From the IMG/VR virus record IMGVR_UViG_3300044731_000442, positions 1-30,440 of that record: a stretch of DNA of 30,440 nt; one strand, 5' to 3'. Position numbers and translations under genes: made by a program. The notes under the pieces were generated by a model. The model was not told the DNA's origin. It ran no database searches and saw nothing but the letters and a program-made list of their open reading frames with translations. Below are positions 1-6,959 of the stretch, in pieces (the stretch's first letter is position 1; every line of letters begins with the position of its first letter). Origin of the DNA: a virus.

Positions 1-86
1 CTGTTGAACTCAAAAAGGAAAAAGAAAAGCAACCAAAAGATTTCTCACGCATGACCTACGTGGAGCGTGTGTTGAACCAAAACTAA
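1..86 (+). CDS. Scaffold-like protein, 3' fragment (duplicate of the end of 29805-30389)
   Basis: Codons from position 3 to the TAA at 84-86 encode the last residues of the scaffold-like protein whose full copy is at 29805-30389. The 5' part is missing only because the window is cut here. On the circular genome this gene lies directly upstream of the major capsid gene, with a 23-base gap. Confidence 0.85.
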   Translation, partial: VELKKEKEKQPKDFSRMTYVERVLNQN

Positions 87-137
87 CAACAAAAAAGTAA
101 CAAAAAGAAATGGCAACTACTACCAATTTAACAACTA
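1..137. repeat. Terminal direct repeat, left copy
   Basis: The first 137 bases recur at 30304-30440 with one difference, C at position 11 against G at 30314. Both are third positions of a Leu codon (CTC or CTG), so the change is silent. The exact part (12-137) is 126 bases. This is what a circular or circularly permuted genome looks like after linear assembly. It gives a unit length of 30,303 bp. It could also be a true short terminal repeat, but it lies across a coding sequence and a gene start, which favours an assembly overlap. Confidence 0.9.
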
Positions 138-1003
138 CATACGCTGGCGAAGTAGCCGGTGAATGGAACCTCAAGGCATTCCTTGCAGGAGAAACTTTGC
201 AGCACATCACCGTAAAGGAGAACGTGCCAGGCAAATTGAAAGTTCGTCGAATCACCGACAACGCAACCACTTTCGCGGACCAAACATGTTCATTCACTCC
301 AACGGGCACCGTTGATTTGGATGAGCGCACGTTGACGCTTGTTGACCTTGCGATGCAACGCGAGTTGTGTAAGGTGACGTTCTACCAAGACTGGGAAGCG
401 TTGGCTGCTCAAAACGGCAACATTGGTTCAGTATCTGAGGCACTTGTCGCTACAATGGCAGGCAACATCGGAGCAATCAACGAAACCATGATTTGGCAAG
501 GTGCTGCGGGCGCAGGTGCTTACGATGGTTTTGAAACATTGTTTACTGCCGATTCAACCGTGCTTGACGTTGCTTCGCCTGCTGCGATCACCGCATCCAA
601 TGTTGTGGCCGAAATTGCAAAGACTGTTGCGACACTTCCTGTTCGCGTGCGTCGTGCCTCTGAGAAGCCAAAGTTGTACGTTGCATCCAACGTGGCCGAA
701 GCCTACCGCAATGCTCAGGCAACACTTGGTAACGGCACTTTCTTCCAAGCAGGTGGCCCTGTGTCAATGACTTGGATCGGTCAGTACGATATCGTTGAAT
801 GTCCCGGTATGAGCGACAACACAATGGTGTTTGCACAAGCATCTAACTTGTGGTTCGGTACCAACAAAACAAGCGACATGAACAACATTCAGTTGCTCGA
901 CATGCAGAACGTGACAGGCGACAAAGTGGTTCGTTACTCTGCTGACTTCTTCGGAGCAGTTCAGTACGGACGTGGTAACGAAATCGCGTTCTACACGGTC
1001 TAA
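110..1003 (+). CDS. Major capsid protein
   Basis: This 297-residue protein has no signal peptide or membrane segment and is rich in Ala, Thr, Asn and Gly, as is usual for HK97-fold shell proteins. It lies directly after the scaffold-like gene (29805-30389) and before the connector and portal genes, the usual place for the shell protein. A strong terminator follows it (1026-1056), which fits a highly expressed structural gene with its own transcript end. Its size suits the small-capsid end of the HK97 group. The ATG at 110 has only an A-rich leader (about 90-109) and no Shine-Dalgarno, typical of Bacteroidota. I infer the role from composition, size and position; no short motif is diagnostic. 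A copy of its first 28 bases lies at 30413-30440. Confidence 0.72.
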   Translation: MATTTNLTTTYAGEVAGEWNLKAFLAGETLQHITVKENVPGKLKVRRITDNATTFADQTCSFTPTGTVDLDERTLTLVDLAMQRELCKVTFYQDWEALAAQNGNIGSVSEALVATMAGNIGAINETMIWQGAAGAGAYDGFETLFTADSTVLDVASPAAITASNVVAEIAKTVATLPVRVRRASEKPKLYVASNVAEAYRNAQATLGNGTFFQAGGPVSMTWIGQYDIVECPGMSDNTMVFAQASNLWFGTNKTSDMNNIQLLDMQNVTGDKVVRYSADFFGAVQYGRGNEIAFYTV

Positions 1004-1025
1004 CCCAACTTTGACAATAACCGAG

Positions 1026-1056
1026 AAAACGCCATCCGATTGTGGTGGCGTTTTTT
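1026..1056 (+). terminator. Rho-independent terminator after the capsid gene
   Basis: A 9-bp perfect stem (1026-1034 with 1046-1054, core ACGCCA/TGGCGT) has an 11-base loop and runs into six T at 1051-1056. It begins 22 bases after the capsid stop codon. It may be partial, since the next gene starts 20 bases later and no promoter box is obvious between them. Confidence 0.85.
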
Positions 1057-1075
1057 CTAAAAACACGAAAATAAA

Positions 1076-1642
1076 ATGGCATGTATTTTAACAGCAGGAC
1101 GAGAGCTTCCTTGTAAAGAGTACTCAGGTGGCGTCAAAGAAGTATTGTTCATCGGCTCAAATCAGTTCTACGACTTCAAAGGAGCGTTGACTATCGATGG
1201 CACCAACGACAACATCACAGCAATTGCAGGATCAGCAGACACGTTTCAGGCGTTTCGCTACGATTTGAAGCCCGGTGCAGGCAACACCTTTATCGAGACC
1301 ATCGAGGCGAACGAAGAAGGTGGTATTGCCTATTCTCAGGAGTTGAATATCTCTTTGAACGGGTTTTCAAACACTTGGAGAAAAGAGTTGATTTTGCTCG
1401 CACGCAATCGCCGCCTTTTGATTGCGGTACGTGACAGCAATGAGAACTTGTGGCTCATGGGCTACGACAACGGAGCTGAAGTAACAGGCGGTTCACACGA
1501 TCGCGGTGCGGTCCTCAGTGACTTCACAGGATCGAAGTTGACATTCACAGCAATGACAACCAAACCAGCGTATGCTTTCGCAGCATTCACAACGAATCCA
1601 TTTGACAACTTCGCAGCAGTTGAAGTTAGCCCTTCATACTAA
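1076..1642 (+). CDS. Putative virion structural protein (tail-tube-like position)
   Basis: This 188-residue soluble protein has alternating short beta-type stretches, many Gly, Asn and Thr, and no catalytic motif. It lies between the capsid and portal genes and is bracketed by its own terminators (1026-1056 and 1667-1698). A single gene isolated by terminators on both sides suggests strong expression, as for a major tail tube or capsid decoration protein. I do not recognise a family with certainty. The ATG follows an A-rich leader (1060-1075) with no Shine-Dalgarno. Tail tube protein is the best guess because no other candidate for an abundant tail subunit is evident in the tail block at 17460-26524. 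Confidence 0.5.
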   Translation: MACILTAGRELPCKEYSGGVKEVLFIGSNQFYDFKGALTIDGTNDNITAIAGSADTFQAFRYDLKPGAGNTFIETIEANEEGGIAYSQELNISLNGFSNTWRKELILLARNRRLLIAVRDSNENLWLMGYDNGAEVTGGSHDRGAVLSDFTGSKLTFTAMTTKPAYAFAAFTTNPFDNFAAVEVSPSY

Positions 1643-1666
1643 TGTGATTTGGTTTATTTTGTTTGA

Positions 1667-1698
1667 AAAGAGGGTGGGTAATTGCCCACCTTTTTTCT
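1667..1698 (+). terminator. Rho-independent terminator
   Basis: GGTGGG (1673-1678) pairs with CCCACC (1685-1690) around a 6-base loop. Flanking A- and T-rich arms (1667-1672, 1691-1696) extend the stem, and a T run follows. It begins 24 bases after the stop of the upstream gene. Confidence 0.85.
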
Positions 1699-1706
1699 TA
1701 AATTTG
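1699..1706 (+). promoter_or_regulatory. Candidate -7 promoter box (TAAATTTG)
   Basis: TAAATTTG fits the Bacteroidota -7 element TAnnTTTG. It sits between the terminator at 1667-1698 and the ATG at 1714. Only seven bases separate the box from the start codon, so a transcript from it would be leaderless or nearly so. No TTG at the usual -33 distance is present, so this rests on the -7 box and position alone. Confidence 0.45.
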
Positions 1707-1713
1707 ACACGAC

Positions 1714-2103
1714 ATGGTTTATCTCAATTTCGATCAAGCGGATCAAACAGCTTACTTCACACTTGATGAGGGTCGGCAGTACTTTTCTACCACCTTCACG
1801 CATTACTTGTGCGTGCTTTGTTTTGGTGATGGAACGGTCCAACAGGCTGAAATCGCACTGGCACAAGTACTCGATGTTGTGAATGAGAACCAACGCGCAA
1901 CGGAGGTCACAATGACAACCGAAGGACTTACCAATTCGGGAGAATACCAATACTACATATACGGCCAAAATTCATCCACCAACATCAATCCGAATCATTC
2001 GTCGGTTGTTGGGCTTGTGGAAAAAGGCACTTTGATTATCCGAAATCCTGATAGCACATTTGCACCAATCGCAGGACAAAACGAATTTATCACACTAGAT
2101 TAA
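1714..2103 (+). CDS. Hypothetical phage protein next to portal
   Basis: The product is a 129-residue soluble protein without membrane segments. It has an N-terminal half with two Cys close together near residue 33, and a Ser/Asn-rich, probably beta-structured C-terminal half. Its stop (TAA 2101-2103) overlaps the portal start by one base, so the two are translationally coupled. That coupling and its place between shell and portal genes suggest a virion or head-tail joining role. I do not recognise the family. The start at 1714 is supported by the promoter-like box just upstream. Confidence 0.6.
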   Translation: MVYLNFDQADQTAYFTLDEGRQYFSTTFTHYLCVLCFGDGTVQQAEIALAQVLDVVNENQRATEVTMTTEGLTNSGEYQYYIYGQNSSTNINPNHSSVVGLVEKGTLIIRNPDSTFAPIAGQNEFITLD

Positions 2104-3881
2104 TGAGCGCACAAAATAAAATAGAGGGCCAAGGAAACAAAGCAATGCAGGTCATGCTTGCCCAGTACCAACCCGTGGCAGCAGTTGAGAACTACGACCG
2201 CAAGGGATGGCTGTCTTATGGATCGGACAACCTTTACCCGCAGTACTTGAAAAGTCTTGCAAAAACTTCACCCGTTCATGGTGCGCTAATCAAAGGTATT
2301 GCCGACATGATAGCGGGCAAATCGATAACCGCCACAAGCGTTATTGACCAAGGCAAGATGAAGGTGTTGAGGGTTGACAGGGTGTGGAGATCAATTTGCA
2401 ACGACATCGAAATGTACGGAGGGTTCTACATCGAGCGTATCAAAACACTCGACCGCCAAGGCATTGCCCGTATTGAGCACTTGCCTTTTGAAAATTGCCG
2501 CTTGTGGGTGGACGATGAGTTCAATATCTGCGGGGTTTACTACTCACGCGACTGGAGCCAAGCCAATAAAAAGATCAACAAACCAAGGCCCATTCCGATC
2601 GCAAAAAAGGACAGCGAAAACGCATCCGATGTTGTTATTTCGTTTGCCGACGAAACCACGAGCAGCCTATATCCTGAGCCATCGTATCAGTCTGCCATCA
2701 ATTACATCGAACTTGATCGCAAGATTTCGCAGTTCCACGTCAGCAATGTGATGAACGGCTTTTTCCCCTCGACCATTATATCGCTATTCAACGGAGAACC
2801 TGACCCCGTTGATAAGCAACAAATGCAATCGTACTTTAATAAGCAAACGGGTGCGGAGAATGCGGGTCAGATCATGCTTTTATTCAACGAAGCAGGCTCA
2901 ACACCCCCAACGATTGAATCATTCGGGCTTACCGATGCTGATAAAATGTACGAATCCCTTTCGCGTCAGGCAACGGAGAAAATAATGGTGGGGCATCTTG
3001 TCACAACACCGCTTATCTTCGGTATTCGTGGCGAGGGAACAGGGTTCTCATCCAACACCGATGAACTAAAGCAAGGTTTCAAAATCTTCACCGAAAACGT
3101 GATCGAGGTGTATCGCAAAAAAGCACTTGATGTATTGTCGGAAGCGACCGAAATCTATACTTTCCAAGTCACACCAAATAGCTACTTCATTGACGATCCA
3201 AAACCCGTTGAGAAGCCTGCAACGCAATTATCAAAACACGACATGACCGATGATGATGAGGACGCATGGTTGAACCACTTGTATGAGCGCGGTGAAACCA
3301 TTGACGAAGATGAATGGGAACTAGACGATGAACTAAGCGGAGAGGCGGGAGACGTTGAAACCGAAGAACAAATCCAAAAGGAAATTGCAGCGAAGAACCA
3401 AGGTGCCGTTGAAATGTACAGGGCATACGCCAACCCCGACGCGAAAAGCGAAATGGATGGAGGTATTTACAAGGTGCGTTATGGTTATCCGACCAAATTC
3501 AGCGACAACTCACGAAGATTTTGCAAGGCAATGGCGGAAGCCGCAAGCGCGGGCGTCGTGTATCGGTATGAGGATATCATTCGCATGGGCAATGAGGGCG
3601 TGAATGGAGGTTTTGCCCCTGCGGGCGAATCCACTTATTCCATTTTCCTTTACAAAGGCGGAGCGAACTGCCATCATTTTTGGTCACGAAAAGTTTACCG
3701 CCGAAAGCGTGACGCGAAAGGTAAGATATTGAAGAATGAAGGTTTGAAAAACGACGAGCGAATCAGTCAATCCCAAGCGAATAAAGCAGGCTTTGATTTC
3801 AAGGATTCGCAGTACTGGAGAAAAGCATCGACACGACCTATTGACATGCCAAATAACGGCTATAAAAACCCACAAGAATAA
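2103..3881 (+). CDS. Portal protein with extra C-terminal Cys/His domain
   Basis: This 592-residue protein would form the dodecameric DNA channel at the capsid vertex. Residues about 30-370 look like a portal of the type found in Bacteroidota phages: an early RKGWLSYGSDNLYPQYL segment, a conserved helical middle, and a late TTPLIFGIRGEGTGFSSN segment. A very acidic linker follows (about 379-425). The last 165 residues form a separate domain with an R-R-F-C motif at 471-474 and a G-G-A-N-C-H-H-F-W motif at 519-527, resembling domains attached to head morphogenesis proteins in related phages. The gene is coupled to its neighbours by one-base TAATG overlaps on both sides. I am confident of the portal call from order and sequence style, less so of the role of the C-terminal domain. 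Confidence 0.82.
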   Translation: MSAQNKIEGQGNKAMQVMLAQYQPVAAVENYDRKGWLSYGSDNLYPQYLKSLAKTSPVHGALIKGIADMIAGKSITATSVIDQGKMKVLRVDRVWRSICNDIEMYGGFYIERIKTLDRQGIARIEHLPFENCRLWVDDEFNICGVYYSRDWSQANKKINKPRPIPIAKKDSENASDVVISFADETTSSLYPEPSYQSAINYIELDRKISQFHVSNVMNGFFPSTIISLFNGEPDPVDKQQMQSYFNKQTGAENAGQIMLLFNEAGSTPPTIESFGLTDADKMYESLSRQATEKIMVGHLVTTPLIFGIRGEGTGFSSNTDELKQGFKIFTENVIEVYRKKALDVLSEATEIYTFQVTPNSYFIDDPKPVEKPATQLSKHDMTDDDEDAWLNHLYERGETIDEDEWELDDELSGEAGDVETEEQIQKEIAAKNQGAVEMYRAYANPDAKSEMDGGIYKVRYGYPTKFSDNSRRFCKAMAEAASAGVVYRYEDIIRMGNEGVNGGFAPAGESTYSIFLYKGGANCHHFWSRKVYRRKRDAKGKILKNEGLKNDERISQSQANKAGFDFKDSQYWRKASTRPIDMPNNGYKNPQE

Positions 3882-4432
3882 TGGCGGAAGTACTACTCAT
3901 ATCAGCGGACTACATTTACCAAAACACACCGACCAATGATTCGGTGGAATCGGCAAAAATATTCCCATTCATTCGTTTGGCTCAGGATAAATACATCGAG
4001 CCTGCGCTGGGAACCGACCTGCTCAACAAATTAAAGAACGATGGCGCTGGCGTGTCGGGCAATTACTTGCTACTTCGTGACGAATACGTGCGGCCTGCAT
4101 TGTGTTGGTTTGCTTACCAAGAAATGCTCCCATCGCTCAATTACAAGATTGACAACGGATCGATTGCCCAGCACAACTCGGAGAACACCACCTCCGCAGG
4201 ACTTAGCGAAATGAACGCGCTTGTCGAGCAGGCGAAGGGTAACGCTCGGTATTACGATGGCCGGCTCAAAGATTACTTGTGCCACAACTCAAATCTATTC
4301 CCCGAATACTCAACCAACAGCGGGTCGGATATTTCGCCAACACGCAAGGCCCTCAACATGTTTGAGTTCACGGGTAACAATCACGAAATGCACCGCGATA
4401 ACCTTCCAAATTATAGGAGGTTTTTGAAATGA
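3881..4432 (+). CDS. Head-tail connector (adaptor)-like protein
   Basis: The product has 183 residues, is mainly helical and soluble, and carries the pattern usual for gp6/DUF6712-like adaptors: an N-terminal ISADYIYQNTP segment, then FIRLAQDKYIEPALG, then a hydrophobic helix (VRPALCWFAYQEMLP) and a long C-terminal helix. Such proteins form the ring that docks below the portal. It starts one base inside the portal stop codon, which supports joint production with portal. Its own stop overlaps the next start (ATGA, 4429-4432). The family call is from recall of adaptors in Bacteroidota phages and could be off in detail. Confidence 0.65.
   Translation: MAEVLLISADYIYQNTPTNDSVESAKIFPFIRLAQDKYIEPALGTDLLNKLKNDGAGVSGNYLLLRDEYVRPALCWFAYQEMLPSLNYKIDNGSIAQHNSENTTSAGLSEMNALVEQAKGNARYYDGRLKDYLCHNSNLFPEYSTNSGSDISPTRKALNMFEFTGNNHEMHRDNLPNYRRFLK
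4415..4420 (+). promoter_or_regulatory. Perfect Shine-Dalgarno AGGAGG for the 4429 gene
   Basis: AGGAGG at 4415-4420 lies eight bases before the ATG at 4429. Strong Shine-Dalgarno sequences are rare in this genome, so it supports the very short gene that follows. The hexamer sits inside the coding end of the connector gene. Confidence 0.6.
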
Positions 4433-4539
4433 GCAAAAAACCCAATTACAAGCTAAAGGATCGTATCTTAGCGCAGAAAATCAACCGCATAATAAAACTT
4501 TCAAAAGAGAATGAGAACAATTCAAGCACAAAAAAATGA
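4429..4539 (+). CDS. Very small basic protein
   Basis: The reading frame encodes 36 residues and is strongly basic, with about ten Lys and three Arg. It begins MSKKPNYKLKDR and is probably one helix. Support comes from the perfect AGGAGG upstream and the four-base ATGA overlap with the connector stop. It overlaps the start of the next gene by 29 bases. I do not recognise it. A virion DNA-associated or assembly peptide is possible, but it could also act only to couple translation. Confidence 0.5.
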   Translation: MSKKPNYKLKDRILAQKINRIIKLSKENENNSSTKK

Positions 4540-4783
4540 CAATGCGTGCATCGTAGTGGACGCTTTCGGTAACGAATACTTCCGCCTTGGCAATCACGTG
4601 GCGAAAGAGCCTGTTATCCAGTTGCCATCGCGCAATAAACCAAACGTGGACGTTGAGGCTGTGGAGTTCACCGAAGATGAGGATGTGAAGATCGACGAAT
4701 CGGTTTACATCCAAGATGATAACAACATCATCTTTGATTTGATCGTTGGGCCGCGTCCGAAAAACATCAAGCGTAGAAAATGA
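4511..4783 (+). CDS. Small acidic hypothetical protein
   Basis: The product has 90 residues, soluble, with a strongly acidic middle (about residues 50-72, many Glu and Asp) and a basic C-terminal tail (last ten residues). It has no signal peptide or membrane segment. It lies between the connector gene and the lysis cassette and overlaps the start of the next gene by four bases (ATGA at 4780-4783), so it belongs to the same operon. I do not recognise the family. Confidence 0.6.
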   Translation: MRTIQAQKNDNACIVVDAFGNEYFRLGNHVAKEPVIQLPSRNKPNVDVEAVEFTEDEDVKIDESVYIQDDNNIIFDLIVGPRPKNIKRRK

Positions 4784-5103
4784 GAGTTCGGACTGCACTG
4801 GCACTTGTATTGTTTAGTATGGCTACATCGGTCGTAGGCAGTCAAATGCTCGTGCTTATTCCCGACGACATAAAAGCCACCAACACTTGGATGCTGTGCG
4901 ATGCGGTTTCCAAGATCATGTTTATTGGTGCCTTTTGGTTAGAAGCCAAAGGTGCCATAAAACATATTCTATTCGGCTGTTTGTTGATTGCGCTCAACAA
5001 CCTGATCGATGAGTTGTTCTTTGACCCGCTATTGTACGGGTTGAACGAACTTATACTCCTGCTGATTATTACTATTTACGCCACCTTCAAAATTTATGAA
5101 TGA
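4780..5103 (+). CDS. Four-segment membrane protein of the lysis cassette
   Basis: The 107-residue product is very hydrophobic, with probable membrane segments at about 5-28, 38-56, 60-78 and 84-104. The short basic N-terminus (MRVR) suggests the N-terminus stays inside. It precedes a holin-like gene (5096), a coiled-coil membrane protein (5416) and the endolysin (5946), all overlapping by a few bases. This placement suggests a holin, antiholin or other membrane lysis factor. No family is recognised, and a membrane role outside lysis remains possible. Confidence 0.6.
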   Translation: MRVRTALALVLFSMATSVVGSQMLVLIPDDIKATNTWMLCDAVSKIMFIGAFWLEAKGAIKHILFGCLLIALNNLIDELFFDPLLYGLNELILLLIITIYATFKIYE

Positions 5104-5416
5104 ATTTACAACTGAACTTTCGGCATTCATTACAAAAAGTAGCGCATTTATCGCGGCCATCGCGGTGGGTGTGGTAGCTAAAATATCAACCGAAATTCTT
5201 ATGAAAAGAAAATTGAACATGCTCCAATGGTTAGGTATCGTTGGCATCAGTGTGTTTTTTGGCTACCTCACAGCCGTGTATTGCTCCAACAACCAAATGG
5301 ACAACCAAGGCAAATGGCTGGTACCTCTTGCCACCTTATTTGGTGAAAAAATCATGATCTACCTAACCACGCATTACAAAGCTATTCTGCACAAGATCAT
5401 TAACCCTACAAAGTAA
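5096..5416 (+). CDS. Putative holin
   Basis: The product has 106 residues with hydrophobic segments at about 16-34 and 42-64 and a third, weaker one near 74-92. It ends in a Lys-containing tail. Length, segment number and the place upstream of the M15 endolysin fit a holin, which would form lesions in the inner membrane so that the endolysin reaches the wall. Its start overlaps the previous gene by eight bases, and its stop overlaps the next start by one. It resembles LydA-type holins in layout, but I cannot confirm the family by eye. Confidence 0.6.
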   Translation: MNEFTTELSAFITKSSAFIAAIAVGVVAKISTEILMKRKLNMLQWLGIVGISVFFGYLTAVYCSNNQMDNQGKWLVPLATLFGEKIMIYLTTHYKAILHKIINPTK

Positions 5417-5949
5417 TGAGCGACAAAAAGAAGGGCAAATTTTGGCAGTTTCTCAAAGAAAAAGTACAGCCAGTCATCGGTGACGCGGTTTCCATTGTGG
5501 GTGATGTGACGGGCATAGAAGCGATCGAAAAGGTTGGTGATCTACTTAATCGCCGCCGTGACGAAGATGCGAAAATTGCAGCACTTGCCGAAGAATTTGA
5601 GATGAAGCGAATGGAGTTTGAAATGGAACTCCACCGAATGGAACTGGAAGCCTTCAAAATCGAAGTCGAAGATAAGCAGTCGGCACGTTCACGGGAGGTT
5701 GAATACTTGAAAGCCACGGGCGGAAAGCGCGATTGGGTTCAAGGTGGTTTGGTTATCTTTAACATGACCACGCTTTTACTCATGCTTGTGTTTTTAGCGT
5801 TTAAGACCGTGCCGGAACAAAACATGCGAATCTTCGACATGCTTCTAGGTGGGGTGGTAGTCAGCGGTGCCAATTCGATCTACCAATATTATTTTGGATC
5901 ATCGCGTGGAAGCCGACAAAAAGACGAAACGATTTCAAAAATGAAATGA
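5416..5949 (+). CDS. Membrane protein with coiled coil, holin of 3TMs (GTA-holin)-like
   Basis: The product has 177 residues: a basic N-terminus, a charged coiled coil at about 46-98 rich in Glu, Met, Lys and Arg, then two membrane segments at about 110-130 and 139-157 and a basic tail. This order resembles the holin family described from gene transfer agents, where a helical domain precedes closely spaced membrane segments. The gene sits directly upstream of the endolysin with a four-base overlap. It could instead be a spanin-like or antiholin partner of the 5096 product. Confidence 0.6.
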   Translation: MSDKKKGKFWQFLKEKVQPVIGDAVSIVGDVTGIEAIEKVGDLLNRRRDEDAKIAALAEEFEMKRMEFEMELHRMELEAFKIEVEDKQSARSREVEYLKATGGKRDWVQGGLVIFNMTTLLLMLVFLAFKTVPEQNMRIFDMLLGGVVVSGANSIYQYYFGSSRGSRQKDETISKMK

Positions 5950-6386
5950 AACGCATCCAAGTATCTGAACACTTCTACCTCGACGAATTTATCGACCCCG
6001 TAATTTACGCGAAATGGGGCGAAAGATCGATCCAATTCATTGATCACAGGGTAATACTTGCAGCGCAGTTCGTTCGTGAAAAAACGGGGCGCCCTGTGAC
6101 CATAAACAACTGGGCAACCAAAGGCCGTTTCAAAGAAAGTGGGCTTCGAAGATTTGATACACGCACCGGTGCTTCAATGAGCCAACACAAGTTCGGGCGG
6201 GCCATAGACATAAAGGTTTCGGGAATGACCCCGCGTGAGGTCTTTGCCATTGTCAAGGCGCACGAAGATTACTTGATCGAAAACCAAATCATAACGACCA
6301 TCGAATCTTTATCCATGACCCCAACGTGGTTGCACCTTGACTGCAGGTTTACTGGCCTTGACCGATTTTTAATTGTTGAGCCGTAA
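5946..6386 (+). CDS. M15-type peptidase endolysin
   Basis: The 146-residue protein has the zinc-peptidase pattern of the M15 D-Ala-D-Ala carboxypeptidase/endopeptidase group. His81 in SQHKFGRAIDIK, Asp88 in the same motif, and His130 in TWLHLDCR are the expected zinc ligands, with Asp132 nearby. It would cleave peptide cross-links in the peptidoglycan to release progeny. There is no signal peptide, so it depends on the holin-like proteins encoded just upstream. Its ATG overlaps the stop of the 5416 gene. The 3' end overlaps a minus-strand gene by 38 bases, so the two transcription blocks run into each other with no obvious strong terminator between. Confidence 0.88.
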   Translation: MKRIQVSEHFYLDEFIDPVIYAKWGERSIQFIDHRVILAAQFVREKTGRPVTINNWATKGRFKESGLRRFDTRTGASMSQHKFGRAIDIKVSGMTPREVFAIVKAHEDYLIENQIITTIESLSMTPTWLHLDCRFTGLDRFLIVEP

Positions 6387-6666
6387 GACGAAGGTCGGGG
6401 TAAATAACGATCACGTCTTTATTCGTTGGTGATTTCATACATTGTAGGCGTTCCATTTGTTGCGACATCCACACAAACCATTGTCTCGCATATTCTTCCG
6501 CAGCAAATTGATACGCTGCTTTTGTTTCCCCGTAGTGGTCAATCTTTCCTTTTAGTATTTGATCGTAGATTGGTTCATTCATTTGTATATCTTTTTTTCT
6601 TGAGCCAGCCGTGAGGTGAAGATGGGAGTGAATAGCAATCATTTCTTCATAGGTTGGTTCTTCCAT
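6349..6666 (-). CDS. Hypothetical protein, last gene of the minus-strand block
   Basis: I chose the ATG at 6666 (105 residues) over an upstream one at 6762, because the latter would overlap the preceding gene and the A-rich leader before 6666 looks like those of neighbouring genes. The protein starts MEEPTYEEMIAIHSHLHLTA and later holds a second, related stretch (VIVIYPDLRLTAQQL), so it contains an imperfect internal repeat around a helical, Trp- and Gln-rich middle. I do not recognise it. Its last 38 bases lie antisense to the endolysin 3' end. Confidence 0.5.
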   Translation of the reverse strand: MEEPTYEEMIAIHSHLHLTAGSRKKDIQMNEPIYDQILKGKIDHYGETKAAYQFAAEEYARQWFVWMSQQMERLQCMKSPTNKDVIVIYPDLRLTAQQLKIGQGQ

Positions 6667-6681
6667 TTGTTTTCGTGTTTT

Positions 6682-6698
6682 ACCCGCGAAGGGCGGGT
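6682..6698 (-). other. Intergenic hairpin before the 6666 start
   Basis: ACCCGC (6682-6687) and GCGGGT (6693-6698) form a 6-bp GC-only stem with a 5-base loop, 16 bases before the start at 6666. A weaker GC-rich hairpin (8027-8030 with 8036-8039) lies 17 bases before the start at 8009, and the flanking bases are alike (GCGGGTGAAT). There is no T run on the minus-strand side, so this is probably not a simple terminator. RNA processing or stability is a possible role. Confidence 0.3.
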
Positions 6699-6734
6699 GA
6701 ATGAGTGATGTGATGTTGTGGGTGTATTTACAAG

Positions 6735-6959
6735 TTATAGGCAATCCTTGACATACTTCCACTTGACAACTTGTTCTCCATCTTCAAAGGTTTTGCTACC
6801 TGCATAGGACTTCCATTTCTGAAAGAAGCAAACTACTTCATACCATTCATTTTTACCCAAATCATTTTGATGGGTAATCAGGGCTAAGACAGGCTCTGAC
6901 TCATTAGGAATACCCATAGTATCGGTTCGCTGCAAGGCGGGTTTTTGTTCTTCTTTCAT
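6735..6959 (-). CDS. Small hypothetical phage protein
   Basis: The product has 74 residues, soluble, with a Trp- and Tyr-rich second half (NEWYEVVCFFQKWKSY and VVKWKYVKDCL) of beta character. This style is common among small accessory proteins of Bacteroidota phages. Its start overlaps the NinG stop by four bases, which places it in the same operon. I do not recognise a function. Confidence 0.6.
   Translation of the reverse strand: MKEEQKPALQRTDTMGIPNESEPVLALITHQNDLGKNEWYEVVCFFQKWKSYAGSKTFEDGEQVVKWKYVKDCL

Noticed and set aside
6387-6430. Possible terminator between the convergent blocks (AAGACG/CGTCTT)
   Set aside because: The stem has only six pairs with a loop of over 20 bases and no proper T run, so it is too weak to call.
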